In this document: piece after piece, positions 24,727 through 33,303 of the stretch
How positions within the stretch are numbered: position 1 is the stretch's first letter
Layout of the letters: every line of letters starts with the position of its first letter
From: Prosthecobacter sp.
Lineage (GTDB): Bacteria > Verrucomicrobiota > Verrucomicrobiia > Verrucomicrobiales > Verrucomicrobiaceae
DNA: 64,000 nucleotides
Assembly: GCA_021733925.1 (NCBI GenBank)
Contig: JAIPJY010000032.1
Span: forward strand, 1 to 64,000
Direction: 5' to 3'
Made by a program: the position numbers and the translations under genes
Notes under the pieces: model-generated
What the model was told of the DNA's origin: nothing
Databases searched by the model: none
The model's input: the letters and a program-made list of their open reading frames with translations, nothing else

Positions 24727-25590
24727 TCATGCGCAGTACTCGCGGAACAGGCCGCCCATCATGCAGCCAAGCTGATTGCCAGGCGCGAAGTTGCCACGGG
24801 TGTAAAGCACGATGGCATAGGGCGTGTTGCGATAATAAAAGAACAGGGATTCGTGATCCCATTCGCCGTAGTTGCCCGTCTTGCCGCCGATGTAGGTGAT
24901 GCTGGCGGGCATCACCCAGCGGCCAAGACCATACTGATCGCGCCGCATCGCCTCAAGCAGCAGCTCGCAGCCATACTCAAGGCGGTAGTTCACGCAGCGC
25001 TCGTAGAACTCCGCGTAAAAGCGCGGTGACTGCCAGTTGTTGAGGATCTCCACATTGGGCAGATGGTATTTCTGCTCGAAGTACTGCTCATCGGCCTTCG
25101 TGAGGCGGGCCATCAGGTAGTACCAGGAGGCGTTGATGCTCTGATCACAGGCATAGACGATGTTCTGAAACTCCTCGCGAGTGAGATTGCCACGGCGTTT
25201 TTCCAGCAGCACCGCCGCCACCGCAGGCTTGGGCATGGACCCGCCGAGGAAAAGCTTGTCCGCTTGGAATTCCGCGAGATACCGGCCCGTGGCGAGGTTT
25301 TTGACCGCGTAGCCAATGCGCGGATCGCGCTTGTGAGTCCGATACACGTACTCCATGCCCGCCGTGAACGGCCTGCCATGCGCACTGTGAGCGCGGAAAC
25401 GCAGACGGGCCCCCGAGGCGAGGAAGCGGTTGTGATACTCCCATTGCGCACGCGTTTTGCGCGCCGAGACGCCGAGCACCGAGGTGGCAGGAGCCGCACA
25501 GCCCGCGAGCGCCGCAGGCAATGCCAGCAGGCCACGCTGCAGCCAGGTGCGGCGTGTCTCTGGAAGCAGTGAAGGAACATCCTCGGACAT
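24727..25590 (-). CDS. Class A beta-lactamase-like serine hydrolase lipoprotein
   Basis: Protein of 287 residues with a lipobox LAGC (C31) preceded by RRTWLQRG, so exported, possibly by Tat. It has the three motifs of the serine beta-lactamase/penicillin-binding fold: SxxK as SMPK (S118, K121), SxN as SIN (151-153) and KTG (237-239). The fold is complete, but the Glu166-region omega loop of true class A enzymes is not obvious. It may therefore be a DD-peptidase-like or esterase enzyme and not a resistance enzyme. It is followed by the rpsA terminator region on the same strand side. Confidence 0.7.
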   Translation of the reverse strand: MSEDVPSLLPETRRTWLQRGLLALPAALAGCAAPATSVLGVSARKTRAQWEYHNRFLASGARLRFRAHSAHGRPFTAGMEYVYRTHKRDPRIGYAVKNLATGRYLAEFQADKLFLGGSMPKPAVAAVLLEKRRGNLTREEFQNIVYACDQSINASWYYLMARLTKADEQYFEQKYHLPNVEILNNWQSPRFYAEFYERCVNYRLEYGCELLLEAMRRDQYGLGRWVMPASITYIGGKTGNYGEWDHESLFFYYRNTPYAIVLYTRGNFAPGNQLGCMMGGLFREYCA

Positions 25591-25648
25591 CGCGCGAAAT
25601 TGCTCTTCTCGCAGCAGATCGCCAGAGGGAATGTGTCAGAAGATTGTT

Positions 25649-25679
25649 AAAGAAAAAGGGACGCCTTGCGGCGTCCCTT
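25649..25679 (-). terminator. Rho-independent terminator of rpsA
   Basis: On the minus strand, GGGACGCC and GGCGTCCC (25658-25665 with 25670-25677) form an 8-bp stem, extended by two A-T pairs, around a 4-nt loop. It is followed by TTTTTCTTT (25657-25649). It lies 36 nt past the rpsA stop. Confidence 0.9.
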
Positions 25680-25714
25680 CGTGGTTGATTGGATGTTGAG
25701 TCTCAGATCGCGGA

Positions 25715-27394
25715 TTACTGGCCGCCTGGACGCCACTCTTCGGTGGCGAACTTGAAGGCCTGCTCCAGACCGACGAGGTCGGTGCTTGGGCGGAGGGCTT
25801 CGAAGGCCTGGCTTTCCTTCTGGATGTCGGCTTCGCTGTAGTTCATGGCCTTGATGGAAAGGCCGATGCGGCGCTCCACCTTGTCCACTTTGATGACGCG
25901 TGCTTCCACTTCGTCGCCCACATTGAGCTTGTCCTTGACCTTCTCGATGCGGTCTTCGCTGATCTGCGAGATGTGCACGAGGCCGTCGATGTCGTCTTCC
26001 AGTTCAACGAAGGCGCCGAAGGAGGCGATCTTCGCCACGCGGCCCTTCACGACGTCGCCCACCTTGAAGCGGGTGTCGATGATGGACCATGGATCGGTGT
26101 CGAGCTGCTTCATGCCCAGGCTGATGCGCTGGTTGGCCTTGTCGATGCCGAGGACGACTGCGTCCACTTCCTGGCCCTTCTTGAGGAGCTCGGAAGGATG
26201 GTTGATCTTGCGGGTCCAGCTGAGGTCGGACACGTGGATCATGCCGTCGATGCCTTCTTCCAGCTCCACAAACGCACCGTAAGCGGTGAGGTTGCGGACG
26301 GCACGCTTCATCTGAGTGCCGATTGGGTAACGAGCGTCAATGTCGTCCCAAGGATTGGTGTCGAGCTGACGCACGCCGAGGCTGATCTTGCGCTCTTCCT
26401 TGTTGATGCCAAGGACGGAAGCTTCGATTTCCTGACCGACGGTGAGAACGTCCGAAGGACGCGCGATGCGCTTCGTCCAGGAGAGTTCGGAGACGTGGAC
26501 GAGGCCTTCGACGCCTTCTTCCACTTCCACAAACGCGCCGTAGGCGACGAGCTTCGTGACCTTGCCGCGCACGCGCTGGCCGACGGGGTAACGAGCTTCG
26601 ATGTTTTCCCAAGGATTGTTCTGAAGCTGCTTGAGGCCGAGGGAGACACGCTCCTTCTCGCGATTGACTTCGAGAATCTGGACTTCGATCTTCTGACCGA
26701 TTCCAAGCATTTCGGAAGGATGGTTGAGGCGGCCCCAGGACATGTCCGTGATGTGGAGCAGTCCGTCCATGCCGTTGAGGTCCACGAACGCACCGAAGTC
26801 GGTGATGTTCTTGACGATCCCGATGACTTTGTCGCCAGGGGTGACGCCGTCGAGGAACTTCTGGCGCTGTTCGGCGCGCTCCGCTTCGATGACTTCGCGG
26901 CGGGAAAGGACGATGTTTTTGCGTTCGTCGTTGATCTTGACGATCTTGAATTCGAACACCTTGCCGACGTACTCGTTGAGATCCTTCGGCGGGATGATGT
27001 CGATCTGGCTGCCGGGGAGGAAGGCTTCGACGCCGACGTTGACCATGAGGCCGCCTTTGACGACGCTCTTGATCTTGCCTTTGACGAGACCGCCGTCCTT
27101 GAAGACGTTGTAGATCTTTTCCCAGTTCTGACGGTGGGCGGCTTTCTCCTTGGAGAGAACGACCATGCCTTCGTCGTTTTCGAGGCGTTCGAGGAGGACT
27201 TCGACCTCATCGCCTACCTGGATGTCTTCATCTTCGAATTCGTTGGAGGGGATGGCTCCTTCGGACTTGTAGCCGATATCGACGAGGATGACCTGCGGTT
27301 TGATTTCGAGGATCTTGCCTTTGACGATCGATCCTTCGGAAAGCTCGCGAAAAGAACCTGCGATCAGTTCTGCGAGTGTAGCGGTTGCGCTCAT
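25715..27394 (-). CDS. rpsA: 30S ribosomal protein S1
   Basis: Protein of 559 residues with six S1 (OB-fold) domains at about 21-82, 102-166, 187-256, 272-342, 359-428 and 446-515. Repeats 3-6 share the G-A-F-V-(D/E)-L core and a DPW/NPW linker. Domains 1-2 bind the ribosome and 3-6 bind mRNA, allowing initiation on leaders with weak Shine-Dalgarno sites, which fits the many genes here with poor sites. Length is normal for S1. It ends in a strong terminator; 195 nt separate it from the gene before it. Confidence 0.97.
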   Translation of the reverse strand: MSATATLAELIAGSFRELSEGSIVKGKILEIKPQVILVDIGYKSEGAIPSNEFEDEDIQVGDEVEVLLERLENDEGMVVLSKEKAAHRQNWEKIYNVFKDGGLVKGKIKSVVKGGLMVNVGVEAFLPGSQIDIIPPKDLNEYVGKVFEFKIVKINDERKNIVLSRREVIEAERAEQRQKFLDGVTPGDKVIGIVKNITDFGAFVDLNGMDGLLHITDMSWGRLNHPSEMLGIGQKIEVQILEVNREKERVSLGLKQLQNNPWENIEARYPVGQRVRGKVTKLVAYGAFVEVEEGVEGLVHVSELSWTKRIARPSDVLTVGQEIEASVLGINKEERKISLGVRQLDTNPWDDIDARYPIGTQMKRAVRNLTAYGAFVELEEGIDGMIHVSDLSWTRKINHPSELLKKGQEVDAVVLGIDKANQRISLGMKQLDTDPWSIIDTRFKVGDVVKGRVAKIASFGAFVELEDDIDGLVHISQISEDRIEKVKDKLNVGDEVEARVIKVDKVERRIGLSIKAMNYSEADIQKESQAFEALRPSTDLVGLEQAFKFATEEWRPGGQ

Positions 27395-27589
27395 TATCTG
27401 TTATTTACGGGTTGCGAGTGTTTAGGCGGGAACCGCTCGCAAACCTCCACTCCTGAGGCGCACGGCGGGCTTTCGTCCCGCAAAGCCAAAAGGCCTCCGG
27501 ACAAGAGGGCCGGGATTCTCGGAGAAGTTCTGCGTTTGGCAAGGGGGAAAGTGGGCCACGCGAAAATGAGGAACCGGGCCCGCTACGCC

Positions 27590-28066
27590 TCAAGGCGTGC
27601 CCCGCAGGTCCACCTTGTGCCCATCCGGGAACTCTACCTCCAGCGTGGAGTACTTCCATTCCGCGCCGGAGGATTTGTCCGCTTTGACGTTCATGGAGCC
27701 TTCCCCCTTGGGGCCGGTCACCGGGACGGTGAACTCGGCGTTTCCCGAGCCGTTTTTGTAATTTACAGATCCCGAAAATGCCCACCCGGTCTCAATAGGG
27801 GTGCCTAGCTCGGCCTGCACCTCGGCGGAGTTTTGGACACGCTTGAAGGCGTCCTCGTAGACGTCGGTCTTTTGGATGACCCGCATCGCGACGACGTAAA
27901 TACCCACGGAGAAAAGCACCCCGAGCACGATCAGGCCGAGACAGCCGCCACAGCCGATCAGCACCCATTTCCCTGCGCTGCTTTTCGGCGCTGGGATCTG
28001 GGGAGGAACGGAACTGGGGAAGGGAGGGGGAGAGTCCATGGCCGTGCGTGAGTTTTTAGCATTCAA
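27590..28066 (-). CDS. Coa1-like single-span membrane protein
   Basis: Protein of 158 residues: a Pro-rich cytoplasmic N-terminus, one membrane helix at about 33-60 with GCGGCLGL, and a C-terminal domain. That domain has EDAFKRVQNSAEVQAELGTPIE, GSVNYKNGSGNAEFTVPVTGPKG and a WKYSTLEVEF ending, the pattern of the bacterial members of the Coa1 family (landmarks only). In mitochondria Coa1 helps assemble cytochrome oxidase; the bacterial versions are not characterised and none of their neighbours here are oxidase genes. A second start lies nine codons downstream (the M in TAMDSPPP). Confidence 0.65.
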   Translation of the reverse strand: MNAKNSRTAMDSPPPFPSSVPPQIPAPKSSAGKWVLIGCGGCLGLIVLGVLFSVGIYVVAMRVIQKTDVYEDAFKRVQNSAEVQAELGTPIETGWAFSGSVNYKNGSGNAEFTVPVTGPKGEGSMNVKADKSSGAEWKYSTLEVEFPDGHKVDLRGTP

Positions 28067-28113
28067 ACAGAATGCGGTCTGAATGTCGAGATGTGATCAC
28101 GCTGCTTTGACCC

Positions 28114-29700
28114 TCACTCCTGCGCCGCCATCCGCACCTCAAACACAGTTTCATCCTCTTTCGAACTGACAAGCCGCAGTTCCGCACCGTTCGCACGCGC
28201 GAGCTCAGTGGCGATGTTGAGGCCGAGGCCAAAGCCGTCAGTCTTGCGGGTGTGGGCCTGGTCACCACGGAAGAAGCGCTCGAAGAGGCGCTGCTGATTC
28301 TCCGCTCGAATGGCGGGGCCGGTGTTGGTGACGGTGAAAACGATCTGTGCGTCCTGCTTTGAGAGCCGCAGCGAGACCCGGCCCTGGGGGCGGTTGTATT
28401 TGATGGCGTTGCTCAGCAGGTTTTGAAACACCTGCTGCAGCAGCGCGCGGTCTGCATGCGTGGTGATGCTGGGTTCGATGTGATGTTCCAGCGTGAGCCC
28501 GGCCTGCTCGCAGAGGATTTCCCCGTCTTCGATCAGGCGTTCAAGATCGATGCTGAGGTTGTAGCTCTCCGGGTGGGTCGGCAGACGTCCAGCGTCGGCC
28601 TGGGAGAGCAGCAGGAGACTTTGCGTGATCTGTTTGAGGCGGGAGGCTTCGGCAAAGAGGGAGACAAAACGCTCATGCTCCGTGCTGCCGGGGGCGGCGT
28701 GGCGCACGGCATCGTCCAGATCTGCCAGCATGATGGCGAGCGGGGTCTTCAGTTCGTGGGAGGCGTCAGCGGTGAAGCGGATGGCCTGCTGGAAGCTGCC
28801 TTCAAGGCGTTGCATCATGCCGTTGAGCACATCGATGAGCTGGGCGAACTCGCGGTTGTCATCGCGCTGCACGGGAATGCGCTCGGCCAGATCACTCGCC
28901 GTCAGGCGCTGCGCGGTGCTGACCACGCGTTCCAGCGGTCGCATCGCCTGCCGGGAGGTCCAGAGCGCACCAAAGCCAGCCAGCACAAGACCCAGGGCAC
29001 CGGTGCCCACATACCACCAGGCCATGCGGTTGATCTCCGCATAAAAATCCGTGAGCGAGAGGCCGATGAAAATGGTGTAGGTGGGGCTGCTGAAGGCTCC
29101 AAAGCGCCAGTCGACGCCGCCGGAGCGAGCGGTGAAGGTGGTTGGCTCGCGCACCATGGGCATCTGCGGGCGGAAGGGCAGTTCGCGCTCCTGCTGCGGT
29201 GGCGGAGGCCTGCCAAATCCTGGCGTGCCCAGCATGTCGTCAAAATCGTTTTCTCTGCGTGGTGGCGGTGGTTCGCGTCGTCTTCCGCCGGGTGGGCCGG
29301 GGCCTCCGCCGGGTGGCGCACGCCCGATTTCTTCCTGCGTCGGGAAGCAGCTGCGGAAGTACACGTCGAGATCTTTGGGGGAGTTGGGCGTGGCGAAAAT
29401 GGTTTTGCCCTGGGCATGCTCCTGCACCACCAGCACGGAATGGGCTTCACTAGGTTCTGCTGAGGTGCCAAAGACGAGGTCGGCGATCAATTTGAACTGA
29501 TCATCGGTCGTGTAGGGGTCGATGCGGTTCCAGACCCGCTGGGCGGGAGCTATGATGCGGTCATCAACACTGCGTTCCAGCGTCCGGCTGGCATACCACC
29601 AGGCGGCGGCACCAAAGCCCGCCACCAGAGTCCCTGCGACGATCATCGTCTGCAGGGCCAGGCGGATGCGGAAGCTGCGGGTGTTGGCCGGGGCGCTCAT
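28114..29700 (-). CDS. Sensor histidine kinase (HAMP-HisKA-HATPase)
   Basis: Protein of 528 residues. TM1 is at about 12-34, a periplasmic part runs to about 220, TM2 is near 225-248, HAMP follows, then the H-box DASHELKTP with the phosphorylated His at 315. The ATPase boxes are NLLSNAIKYNRP, then FGLGLNIATELARANG near the end. The sensor region contains a long Pro/Gly/Arg-rich stretch (PPGGGPGPPGGRRREPPPP) of unusual composition. No response regulator gene is adjacent; the neighbour on the other side is a divergent sigma-factor gene. Confidence 0.9.
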   Translation of the reverse strand: MSAPANTRSFRIRLALQTMIVAGTLVAGFGAAAWWYASRTLERSVDDRIIAPAQRVWNRIDPYTTDDQFKLIADLVFGTSAEPSEAHSVLVVQEHAQGKTIFATPNSPKDLDVYFRSCFPTQEEIGRAPPGGGPGPPGGRRREPPPPRRENDFDDMLGTPGFGRPPPPQQERELPFRPQMPMVREPTTFTARSGGVDWRFGAFSSPTYTIFIGLSLTDFYAEINRMAWWYVGTGALGLVLAGFGALWTSRQAMRPLERVVSTAQRLTASDLAERIPVQRDDNREFAQLIDVLNGMMQRLEGSFQQAIRFTADASHELKTPLAIMLADLDDAVRHAAPGSTEHERFVSLFAEASRLKQITQSLLLLSQADAGRLPTHPESYNLSIDLERLIEDGEILCEQAGLTLEHHIEPSITTHADRALLQQVFQNLLSNAIKYNRPQGRVSLRLSKQDAQIVFTVTNTGPAIRAENQQRLFERFFRGDQAHTRKTDGFGLGLNIATELARANGAELRLVSSKEDETVFEVRMAAQE

Positions 29701-29806
29701 GCAAGGAGGTGAACACGGAGACTCTCATGCGGACTGTGCTGCCGCGCACGAAGATAAATGCCAATTAATGTTCGTCCGCAGGCGGGTGTCATGCGGGGTT
29801 GCTCCA

Positions 29807-30466
29807 ATGCATGCATCACAACCCCACACCGCCATGCACCTTGGAGAAGACCACGCCAGCAGCCACACCACCGATTCATCCGCCTACAGCGCCGCCTCAA
29901 TGCTCTACCGCCGCCACTGGCCGGTGCTCTGCGCATTTGCACGTGCACGTGGCTGCGAGGTTCATGATGCCGAGGACGCCGTGCAGGAATTGTTTGCCAA
30001 GCTCGTGGCTCAGGGGCAGCACGAGCGTGCGGCGGCCATCGTGGACCATGGCGAACAGGCGGCGTTTCTCTTTGCCCGGCTGCGCACTCACCTGATCAAG
30101 CGCTGGCAGCATCGCACACGGCAGCGCCGTGGCGGTGGCGTGGTGTGCTTTTCACTGAGCGATGAAAATGGCGGGAACATCGACGTGGTGGATGCTCGTC
30201 CTTCCCCAGACGGAGAAATGGATCGTGAGTGGGCCAGGGGCGTGATCGAGCGCGCACTCCATTCATTCAGCCTCGAATTGCACGCACAAGGTCGTGGAGA
30301 GGTCTGGGACTGCCTCGAGGAAAACATTGTCAAAGGCTGCCGTGCAGCACGTCCGCAGAGTGGCGCCATGCGCACGGCCCTGCACCGCGCCAAACGCCGC
30401 CTGCGGGCGCTGATCCTGGCTGAATGCCGCGAGGATGAAAGCATCCTGCATGCCGTGCTGGCTTGA
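29807..30466 (+). CDS. ECF-type sigma70 family factor
   Basis: Protein of 219 residues. Region 2 is recognisable at about 30-105 (LYRRHWPVLCAFARARGC, then DAEDAVQELFAKLV), as in ECF sigma factors of Verrucomicrobia and Planctomycetes. Region 4 at about 150-215 is weaker (GAMRTALHRAKRRLRALILAE is the usual recognition-helix end). The start may also be the ATG at 29834. No anti-sigma gene follows; the next gene, 19 nt on, is convergent mlaD. It is divergent from the histidine kinase, so the two may share a control region. Confidence 0.75.
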   Translation: MHASQPHTAMHLGEDHASSHTTDSSAYSAASMLYRRHWPVLCAFARARGCEVHDAEDAVQELFAKLVAQGQHERAAAIVDHGEQAAFLFARLRTHLIKRWQHRTRQRRGGGVVCFSLSDENGGNIDVVDARPSPDGEMDREWARGVIERALHSFSLELHAQGRGEVWDCLEENIVKGCRAARPQSGAMRTALHRAKRRLRALILAECREDESILHAVLA

Positions 30467-30484
30467 AGCAGCGCCCTGGCAGGC

Positions 30485-31534
30485 TCAGCGGAAAATGCCG
30501 CGTTTCGGCGGTGATTCTTCGAGCTGCTTTTTCGCCTCTTCTGCACGGAGTTTTTCCGCCGTGTCCTTGTACCAAAGGGGGCCGTTGACCTTGAAGTTAT
30601 AAATCAAGTCACGGAAGTCGGCCATCAGACGCTGGTCGTGCATGAGCGCTCCGAGCAGACCTTTGCCGGAGGATATGTTGGCACCGACCACAGAGAAGGC
30701 GTCGGCGGCCTTTTTGATCGACTGCAGGGATTCATCGGCTGTCGCCATCACCTTGTCAGCCTTGGCGATGGCAGGGTCGAGCTTGTCGAACATGGGGCCG
30801 AGTTTTTTGCTCGACTCTTCGACGCTTTTGGCGGCGTTTTTGAAGCTGGTGGCGGCGTCTTTGAGTTCGGCGAGCGCGGTCTTGAGGGTCTGGGCGTTTT
30901 CATCGCCCAGCACCTTGTCATCCACACGCTTGAGCGTGCTGTTGAGATGCTCCATGCCCTCCTTGAAATTCTGAATCGTGGCATCGGACAGGGCGTCTTT
31001 GTTCACCTTGCCCATGGCCGCCTGGACATCTTTGAGGGCCACGCGCACGTCATCGAGCACGACATCCACTTTTTTCGCCACCTTCTCGGCCTGGCTTTGC
31101 AGATCATTCAGGCCGCCGCCTTTTTCACCTTCGATGATCTTGTCATAATCATGCGGCAGGAAGACATCCGTTTCTTTGCCGGTGGGTTTGATTTCCACCA
31201 GGGCATCTCCCATGAGGCCGGCTGAACCGATGCCAAAGGTGGCATCAGCGGGGATCATGACGTCGCGGAAGAGTTCCAGATCAAGAATGACGCCGGTGAA
31301 GGTCTCGTTGAGCCGGGGTTTTTTGTCCACCTTGCCCACGCGTGAGCCGCCGAGGAAAACGGGAGAGCCTTCTTTGATGCCGGAGGCATTGGGAAAGGAC
31401 ACCTGGAGATGGTAGGTGTCCTTGAAGACCTCGCGCACACGCCCGAACATGAGGATCAGGCCACCGAGCAGCAGCAGTCCGATGAACAGAAAGAGTCCAA
31501 CGAGCATTTCGGTTTTTTTATCGCTGTCGATCAT
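30485..31534 (-). CDS. mlaD: MlaD-like MCE substrate-binding protein
   Basis: Protein of 349 residues anchored by one N-terminal helix (about 10-32). One MCE domain follows (VSFPNASGIKEGSPVFLGGSRVGKV, then FGIGSAGLMGDALVEI), then a long helical C-terminal part rich in Lys/Ala/Asp. This layout, MlaD fused to a long coiled region, is common outside Proteobacteria. It is part of the ABC system that moves phospholipids between the inner and outer membranes. The ATG at 31534 fits the expected MIDSDKKTEMLVG start. Genes run mlaE-mlaF-mlaD with gaps of 4 and 34 nt. The mlaB and mlaC partners are absent here. Confidence 0.88.
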   Translation of the reverse strand: MIDSDKKTEMLVGLFLFIGLLLLGGLILMFGRVREVFKDTYHLQVSFPNASGIKEGSPVFLGGSRVGKVDKKPRLNETFTGVILDLELFRDVMIPADATFGIGSAGLMGDALVEIKPTGKETDVFLPHDYDKIIEGEKGGGLNDLQSQAEKVAKKVDVVLDDVRVALKDVQAAMGKVNKDALSDATIQNFKEGMEHLNSTLKRVDDKVLGDENAQTLKTALAELKDAATSFKNAAKSVEESSKKLGPMFDKLDPAIAKADKVMATADESLQSIKKAADAFSVVGANISSGKGLLGALMHDQRLMADFRDLIYNFKVNGPLWYKDTAEKLRAEEAKKQLEESPPKRGIFR

Positions 31535-31568
31535 GAGATAAGAAGAATGAGGGTGGAAAGCGGCGGGT

Positions 31569-32363
31569 TCAACCGGTGATGTCGGAACGGCCGTTGATAA
31601 AGTCCTGCACGATTTGATCGGTGCACTCACGCAGCTCCGTGGGAGTGCCCAGAAAGCGGATCTCGCCACGGTAGAGCATGGCTACGCGGTTGGCGATCTT
31701 GAAGACGCTGCGCATATCGTGAGTGACGATGATGGAAGTGATGTTGTAGCGGCGCTGCATCCGCAAAATCATCTGGTCGATGACGTCGGAGCCGATGGGG
31801 TCGAGGCCGGAGTTGGGCTCGTCGTAGAGGATGCACTCGCTGTGGTCAATGATGGCGCGCGCGATGCCGGTGCGTTTGCGCATGCCGCCCGAAAGGGCTG
31901 TGGGGTATTTGTTCCGGTGCTCGTCCAGATCCACGTCCTTCAGAGCTGCTCGTACACGGCGGTCGATTTCCGCACGATCACGCACACCGTGTTCCAGCAG
32001 CGGGAAGGCCACATTTTGCTCGACCGTGAGATTGTCAAAGAGTGCCGCCCCCTGAAAGAGCATGCTCACCTTCTTCCGAATAGGGGCCATTTCGCGCTCT
32101 TTCAGGCGGTTGACGTGCACACCATCCACATAGACCTCGCCTCTTTCGGGTTTGATCAGGCCGATGATGTGTTTCATCATCACGGTCTTGCCCTCGCCGC
32201 TGGGGCCGATGAGGCACAGCGTTTCACCATGCTGGAGTGTGAGGTTGATCCCCCGCAGCACCTCCTGGCTGCCAAAGCGTTTATAGACATCCCTGAGCTC
32301 GATGAACACATTCGTGCTGCCGTTGCCCGAGGCTGGAGTCGTGCTGGGGGTAGGTTCAGCCAT
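31569..32363 (-). CDS. mlaF: MlaF-like ABC transporter ATPase
   Basis: Protein of 264 residues, the ATPase of a phospholipid transporter. Walker A is GPSGEGKT (53-60), the signature LSGGM is at 158-162, Walker B is ILYDEP (178-183), and the H-loop is in VTHDM. The LSGGM variant of the signature and the NSGLDPI D-loop are typical of the MlaF group. The ATG at 32363 gives a start just after a short disordered N-terminus. It sits 4 nt after mlaE. Confidence 0.93.
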   Translation of the reverse strand: MAEPTPSTTPASGNGSTNVFIELRDVYKRFGSQEVLRGINLTLQHGETLCLIGPSGEGKTVMMKHIIGLIKPERGEVYVDGVHVNRLKEREMAPIRKKVSMLFQGAALFDNLTVEQNVAFPLLEHGVRDRAEIDRRVRAALKDVDLDEHRNKYPTALSGGMRKRTGIARAIIDHSECILYDEPNSGLDPIGSDVIDQMILRMQRRYNITSIIVTHDMRSVFKIANRVAMLYRGEIRFLGTPTELRECTDQIVQDFINGRSDITG

Positions 32364-32367
32364 GACG

Positions 32368-33171
32368 TTAGACAGTGCCAATGGGGAAGACGTAGTTGAG
32401 CAGGATGGAGAGGAAGAAATTGACGATGAGCAGCACGAGCGAAGAGATGACCACCGCGCGTGTGGTTCCCAGGCCCACACCGACCGCTCCGTTTTCAGCG
32501 GACAATCCCTGATGGCATGAAATCAAAGTGATCAGCATGCCAAACACGAAGCCTTTGATCATGCCAATGCTGAGATCTTCCATGTTCGTGTGATCGAGCA
32601 TGTGGGTCAGGTACCATGTTGAGGGCATGTCGTAGCCAAAGCTCGTCACCAAGTAGGAGGCGAACAGGCCGAAGGAAATGCTCTCGGCCACGAGAAATGG
32701 CATGGAGATCATCATCGCCAGGAATCGTGGCAGTACGAGGAAATCGACTGGATGCACGCCCATGACCCGCAGGGCATCCACCTGTTCGGTGACTTTCATG
32801 GTGCCGATGTCAGCGGCCATCGCAGCACCTACGCGGCCAGCCACCATCAGCCCGGCCAGCACCGGACCCAGCTCACGGCAGAGTGCTACAGAGACTACGG
32901 CGCCTACGGTGGTCTCAAAGCCGAAGTCCTTGAACTTGGCGTAACTTTGAAAGGTGAAAACCGCCCCCGTAAAGGCTCCGGTCACAATGACCACCGCCTG
33001 TGAGCCATAGCCGATGGAGACGATCTGCTGCGCCACGAGCCTGAGACGCCACACGCCGGAGCGGACGGCGATCAGCAGCTCGTGCATCAGCGCGGTGAGC
33101 TGCCCGAGATAAACTAAAAAATGTAGGAAGGTGCGGCCCGGCAGGGTCAGCAGGCCTGAAGATAATTCCAT
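32368..33171 (-). CDS. mlaE: MlaE-like phospholipid transporter permease
   Basis: Protein of 267 residues with five or six membrane segments. The conserved stretch LCRELGPVLAGLMVAGRVGAA (landmark near 105) and the EQVDALRVMGVHPVDFLVLPR coupling segment identify the MlaE/Ttg2B permease family. It partners the ATPase and MCE protein that follow in the same operon. The ATG at 33171 gives a normal family length; a longer frame to 33297 runs through the terminator of the upstream gene. Confidence 0.93.
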   Translation of the reverse strand: MELSSGLLTLPGRTFLHFLVYLGQLTALMHELLIAVRSGVWRLRLVAQQIVSIGYGSQAVVIVTGAFTGAVFTFQSYAKFKDFGFETTVGAVVSVALCRELGPVLAGLMVAGRVGAAMAADIGTMKVTEQVDALRVMGVHPVDFLVLPRFLAMMISMPFLVAESISFGLFASYLVTSFGYDMPSTWYLTHMLDHTNMEDLSIGMIKGFVFGMLITLISCHQGLSAENGAVGVGLGTTRAVVISSLVLLIVNFFLSILLNYVFPIGTV

Positions 33172-33230
33172 TACGGTTTCATCATCGCATGTTGTGGCGT
33201 GAAGGCAAATCAACGGAGCCGTTGAAGGTG

Positions 33231-33269
33231 AAAATGAAAAGCCCCGTCTGGAGAAAATCCAGACGGGGC
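33231..33269 (-). terminator. Rho-independent terminator after the CPYT lipoprotein gene
   Basis: On the minus strand an 11-bp perfect stem (33241-33251 with 33259-33269, GCCCCGTCTGG) with a 7-nt loop is followed by TTTTCATTTT (33240-33231). It separates the lipoprotein gene from mlaE. Confidence 0.9.
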
Positions 33270-33303
33270 AAAGGTATTGAACGGCTGTTTGTAGCAACGA
33301 ATG

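Noticed and set aside
25973-27808. Open frame of about 611 codons on the plus strand over rpsA
   Set aside because: rpsA is certain on the other strand; the frame reads as low-complexity Asp/Phe/Val repeats produced by the S1 repeats.
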